In this document: positions 61,479-64,000 of the stretch, piece by piece | Numbering within the stretch: the stretch's first letter is position 1 | How the letters are laid out: each line of letters begins with the position of its first letter | Program-made: the position numbers and the translations under genes | The notes under the pieces: generated by a model | Database searches by the model: none | Seen by the model: the letters and a program-made list of their open reading frames with translations, nothing else | What the model was told of the DNA's origin: nothing | Source of the DNA: Ascidiaceihabitans sp. | GTDB taxonomy: Bacteria; Pseudomonadota; Alphaproteobacteria; Rhodobacterales; Rhodobacteraceae | NCBI GenBank assembly: GCA_028248455.1 | Contig: JAOKHV010000008.1 | Location: 1 to 64,000 of the forward strand | Reading direction: 5' to 3' | Length of the DNA stretch: 64,000 nucleotides

Positions 61479-62687
61479 ATGACACAGAATCCCATTGCCG
61501 CAAACGGGCGCGGATACCTCGCAATTCCTGGGCCATCGGTTATGCCGGACGCTGTTTTACAAGCGATGCATCGCCCATCTCCAAATATTTATGATGGCGA
61601 GTTGTTGGAAATGACAGCGACCCTGATCCCTGATTTGAAGCGGGTTGCACGCACAAACGGCAAATGCGCGATTTATATTGGCAATGGCCATGCGGCGTGG
61701 GAAGCCTCCCTTTCCAATGTATTGTCTGCGGGTGATCGTGTTTTGGCCCCGATTACAGGCCTATTTGGGCATGGCTGGGCGGATATGGCGCGTGGTTTGG
61801 GTGTTGAGGTTGATGTGCTTGATTTCGGCAAGCAAAGTCCGATGGATATGGCGCGGATCACACAGGCGTTAAAAGAAGACACAGACCGCCAGATTAAAGC
61901 CGTTTTAGCCGTTCATGTGGATACATCCAGTTCAATCCGCAATGATTTTGCTGCGCTGCGCCGCGCGATTGATGATGCAGGGCATCCCGCGTTGTTGATG
62001 GCTGATTGCATCGCCTCCTTAGGCTGTGATCAATTTGAAATGGATGTATGGGGCGTCGATGTTATGGTCGCGGCCTGTCAAAAAGGTTTGATGGTCCCAG
62101 CGGGCGTTTCATTCGTATTTTTCAACGAAAAGGCAGAGGCCGTGCGCAATGCGATGCCACGTGTCAGCCGCTATTGGGACTGGGTTCCGCGCGGTGCTCC
62201 TGAACAATTTTGGCAGTATTTCAATGGGACTGCGCCGACGCACCATTTGTTTGGGTTGCGGGCCGCATTGGATATTATCCACGACGAGAGCATGGAAAAA
62301 GTCTGGGCGCGTCATGCGGTTTTGGCGCGTGCGATTTGGGCGGCTTGTGATGCTTGGGGGCAGGTGGGTGCGCTTCAAATGAACGTGGCTGAGGTTAAGG
62401 ATCGCAGCAATGCAGTGACATCTCTAAGTCTCGCTTCCCCGGATGGAACAAGATTGCGCGAATGGGTTGAGGCCAACATCGGTCTCACCTTGGGAATTGG
62501 CCTTGGCATGGGGGAAGAAGGCGAACGCAGCTCTGATGGTTTTTTCCGCTTTGGTCATATGGGCCATGTGAATGGTCAGATGATTATGGGCCTCCTGGGC
62601 GGAGTGGAGGCAGGATTGACTGCGCTGAATATCGAACACGGTACTGCTGCACTTGAAGCTGCAGCAGCCGTGATCGCCAAAGGATAG
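61479..62687 (+). CDS. Class V aminotransferase (alanine/serine-glyoxylate type)
   Basis: This 402-residue PLP enzyme has the alanine-glyoxylate aminotransferase start (LAIPGPSVMPDAVLQAM). Asp is in the LMADCIASLGCD stretch, and the PLP-binding Lys is in ACQKGLMVPAG (near residue 200). It likely transaminates serine or alanine with glyoxylate. It is divergent from the exporter and convergent with the HisC-like gene. Confidence 0.87.
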   Translation: MTQNPIAANGRGYLAIPGPSVMPDAVLQAMHRPSPNIYDGELLEMTATLIPDLKRVARTNGKCAIYIGNGHAAWEASLSNVLSAGDRVLAPITGLFGHGWADMARGLGVEVDVLDFGKQSPMDMARITQALKEDTDRQIKAVLAVHVDTSSSIRNDFAALRRAIDDAGHPALLMADCIASLGCDQFEMDVWGVDVMVAACQKGLMVPAGVSFVFFNEKAEAVRNAMPRVSRYWDWVPRGAPEQFWQYFNGTAPTHHLFGLRAALDIIHDESMEKVWARHAVLARAIWAACDAWGQVGALQMNVAEVKDRSNAVTSLSLASPDGTRLREWVEANIGLTLGIGLGMGEEGERSSDGFFRFGHMGHVNGQMIMGLLGGVEAGLTALNIEHGTAALEAAAAVIAKG

Positions 62688-62690
62688 ACC

Positions 62691-63791
62691 TTATTCTGCT
62701 GCGTCTTTTAGAGCTTTGGGAAGTGCAGCATCTAACAGGGCCAAGTCGTCTGATGTTCCACAGCTTATGCGGATGCACCGGTTTTGCGGCGCGACAAAGG
62801 GCATGCGAACGAACAACCCTTCGTTGATCAACGCAGCCAGAACCCTTTGTGCAAATGCAGCGTCTTGGCCGCAATCTATTGTCACAAAGTTGGTTGCTGA
62901 CGGGATCACAGTAAGTCCATTTTCACGGGCAATCTTTGTGATCTGATCACGTGCGTCGCTGATGAGTGCAACGGTTTCAGATAGATATGCTTGATCTTGC
63001 AATGCTGCTAGCGCACCTGCTTGGGCCGCGCGGTTCATGCCAAAATGATTGCGGACCTTGTTAAATGCGGCAATGAGCTCTGGGTGCCCGATTGCATAAC
63101 CGACGCGTGCCCCCGCCAACCCATAAGCCTTTGAAAAGGTGCGCATACGGATCACGCGTGGGTCATCAGGATTCACTTGTGTTGCGGTGCCTTCGGGGGC
63201 TGTCTCAACATATGCCTCGTCTAGAACCAACAAGCAGTCGGCAGGCAAAATATCTAGGGCCGCAGTCAACGTTTTACCCTTGTGCCACGTCCCCATCGGA
63301 TTGTCAGGGTTGGCAAGGTAAACCAATCTAGCACCAGTTTCGGCTGCTTTGCTAAACAGCGTGTTGGGATCTTCGTGATCATCAAGGTAGGGAACTTTGT
63401 GCAAAGTACCGCCAAAGCCTGCCACGTGATAATTGAACGTCGGATAGGCCCCGTCTGATGTGACGACGACATCGCCATCTGCAACAAAAAGGCGGACCAA
63501 GTAGCCCAATAAGCCATCAATACCTTCGCCAACAACGATATGATCAGCCGAACAACCGTGGTGTTTGGCAAGAGCATGGCGCAAGTCATAGCTTTCTGGA
63601 TCGCCGTACATCCATTGGGCGGTTTCGGCCATGGCCTGAACTGCCTTTGGAGATGGGCCGAATACATTTTCATTCGCTCCAAGGCGCGCACCAAAGGTAC
63701 GCCCTTGTGCCCGTTCCTGGGTTTCCGGGCCCACAAATGGCACGGTTGATGGCAATGATTGAGCGAGGGCGGTAAAGCGAAAATTTGTCAT
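62691..63791 (-). CDS. HisC-like class I/II aminotransferase
   Basis: This 366-residue PLP enzyme is related to histidinol-phosphate aminotransferase. LGANENVFGPSP lies at residues 36-47, LANPDNPMGT in the middle, and PLP-Lys in TFSKAYGLAGARVGYA. The ATG at 63791 is preferred to the longer frame to 63827. It may serve aromatic amino acids or histidinol phosphate. It converges with the class V aminotransferase gene, with 3 bp between stops. Confidence 0.85.
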   Translation of the reverse strand: MTNFRFTALAQSLPSTVPFVGPETQERAQGRTFGARLGANENVFGPSPKAVQAMAETAQWMYGDPESYDLRHALAKHHGCSADHIVVGEGIDGLLGYLVRLFVADGDVVVTSDGAYPTFNYHVAGFGGTLHKVPYLDDHEDPNTLFSKAAETGARLVYLANPDNPMGTWHKGKTLTAALDILPADCLLVLDEAYVETAPEGTATQVNPDDPRVIRMRTFSKAYGLAGARVGYAIGHPELIAAFNKVRNHFGMNRAAQAGALAALQDQAYLSETVALISDARDQITKIARENGLTVIPSATNFVTIDCGQDAAFAQRVLAALINEGLFVRMPFVAPQNRCIRISCGTSDDLALLDAALPKALKDAAE

Positions 63792-63887
63792 TTCAAATTC
63801 GTAACCTATGGCGCTGTGGGCGGGCAACCCTTGAAAACGGTGTGATGTGTGCTTACTTGAGAATGGTTCGCAACTGGAGATTTCGGC

Positions 63888-64000
63888 ATGGCTAAGATGA
63901 CACGTCGTGGATTTATGGCAGCAGCAATGGCGACAGGCGCGATGCGCTTTGTACCAGTTGGTGTTGGTATTGCGGCAAAAGCTGCGCAGGGGCGTTGGAT
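63888..64000 (+). CDS. Exported protein, 5' end (cut by window edge)
   Basis: The ATG at 63888 after CTGGAGA opens a frame to the window end that gives 37 codons. It begins with a twin-arginine-like signal (TRRGFMAAAMATGAMRF) and continues GIAAKAAQGRW. It is probably an exported enzyme. The family cannot be named from this part. Confidence 0.6.
   Translation, partial: MAKMTRRGFMAAAMATGAMRFVPVGVGIAAKAAQGRW

Noticed and set aside
1-64000. CRISPR arrays, rRNA genes or a replication origin
   Set aside because: No regularly spaced repeat series, rRNA signature or DnaA-box cluster was seen.

Overview
The window looks like chromosomal DNA of a marine alphaproteobacterium of the Roseobacter group (Rhodobacterales). 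The evidence is the mix of gene types: a GltR-type glucose ABC system, a BigR/SqrR sulfur locus, DHPS (sulfopropanediol) catabolism with a TRAP transporter, a DUF1127 protein, a PopZ-like protein and a DUF6280-type protein. The many insertion-sequence scars and decaying genes recall Octadecabacter/Loktanella-like genomes, but the genus is a guess.

Layout. 1-300: 3' end of an IS6-family transposase. 512-7350: two-component system, glucose/mannose-type ABC importer (binding protein, two permeases, ATPase) and the frameshifted, truncated start of glucokinase. 7375-14505: an A+T-richer block for phosphoethanolamine lipid modification, with a YqaA/DedA-like protein, two phosphoethanolamine transferases, DgkA, Psd, PssA, a histidine-kinase remnant and a PAP2 phosphatase. 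An IS3 fragment (14831-15009) closes it. 15230-20179: DUF1127 protein and a reactive-sulfur locus (SulP, DUF442 sulfurtransferase, persulfide-dioxygenase-like hydrolase, two YeeE/YedE proteins, divergent BigR/SqrR-like repressor). 20270-24260: decayed aldehyde dehydrogenase, YaeQ, (6-4)-type FeS photolyase with a TIGR03643 partner, a small hypothetical gene, decayed MATE pump.

24281-38303 is a myo-inositol regulon: ABC importer, LacI-type regulator, three Gfo/Idh/MocA dehydrogenases, IolE, IolD, IolC, two IolB-type isomerases and an IolJ-type aldolase. The final IolA step is not in the window. Perfect palindromes lie in both divergent promoter regions. 38377-48138 is a DHPS catabolic operon under its own LacI-type regulator: a 57-aa membrane protein, TRAP transporter, HpsN, SDR and zinc dehydrogenases, sulfopyruvate decarboxylase (two subunits) and an FMN alpha-hydroxyacid dehydrogenase that may make sulfopyruvate from sulfolactate. 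Sulfoacetaldehyde acetyltransferase (Xsc) is not in the window.

48313-54298 is a mobile stretch: MipA-like porin, IS3 remnant, an IS21 element whose istB is cut by a complete IS3 element, and a tyrosine integrase facing the 3' end of tRNA-Cys. 54518-64000 is core genome: Pcm-like methyltransferase, PopZ-like protein, a pseudogene, DUF6280 protein, EF-P, YgfZ, glycosyltransferase, ABC exporter, two aminotransferases and the start of an exported protein.

In each of the three importer operons the binding-protein gene comes first (or just after a small ORF) and is separated from the permease genes by a hairpin, which probably sets the excess of binding protein.
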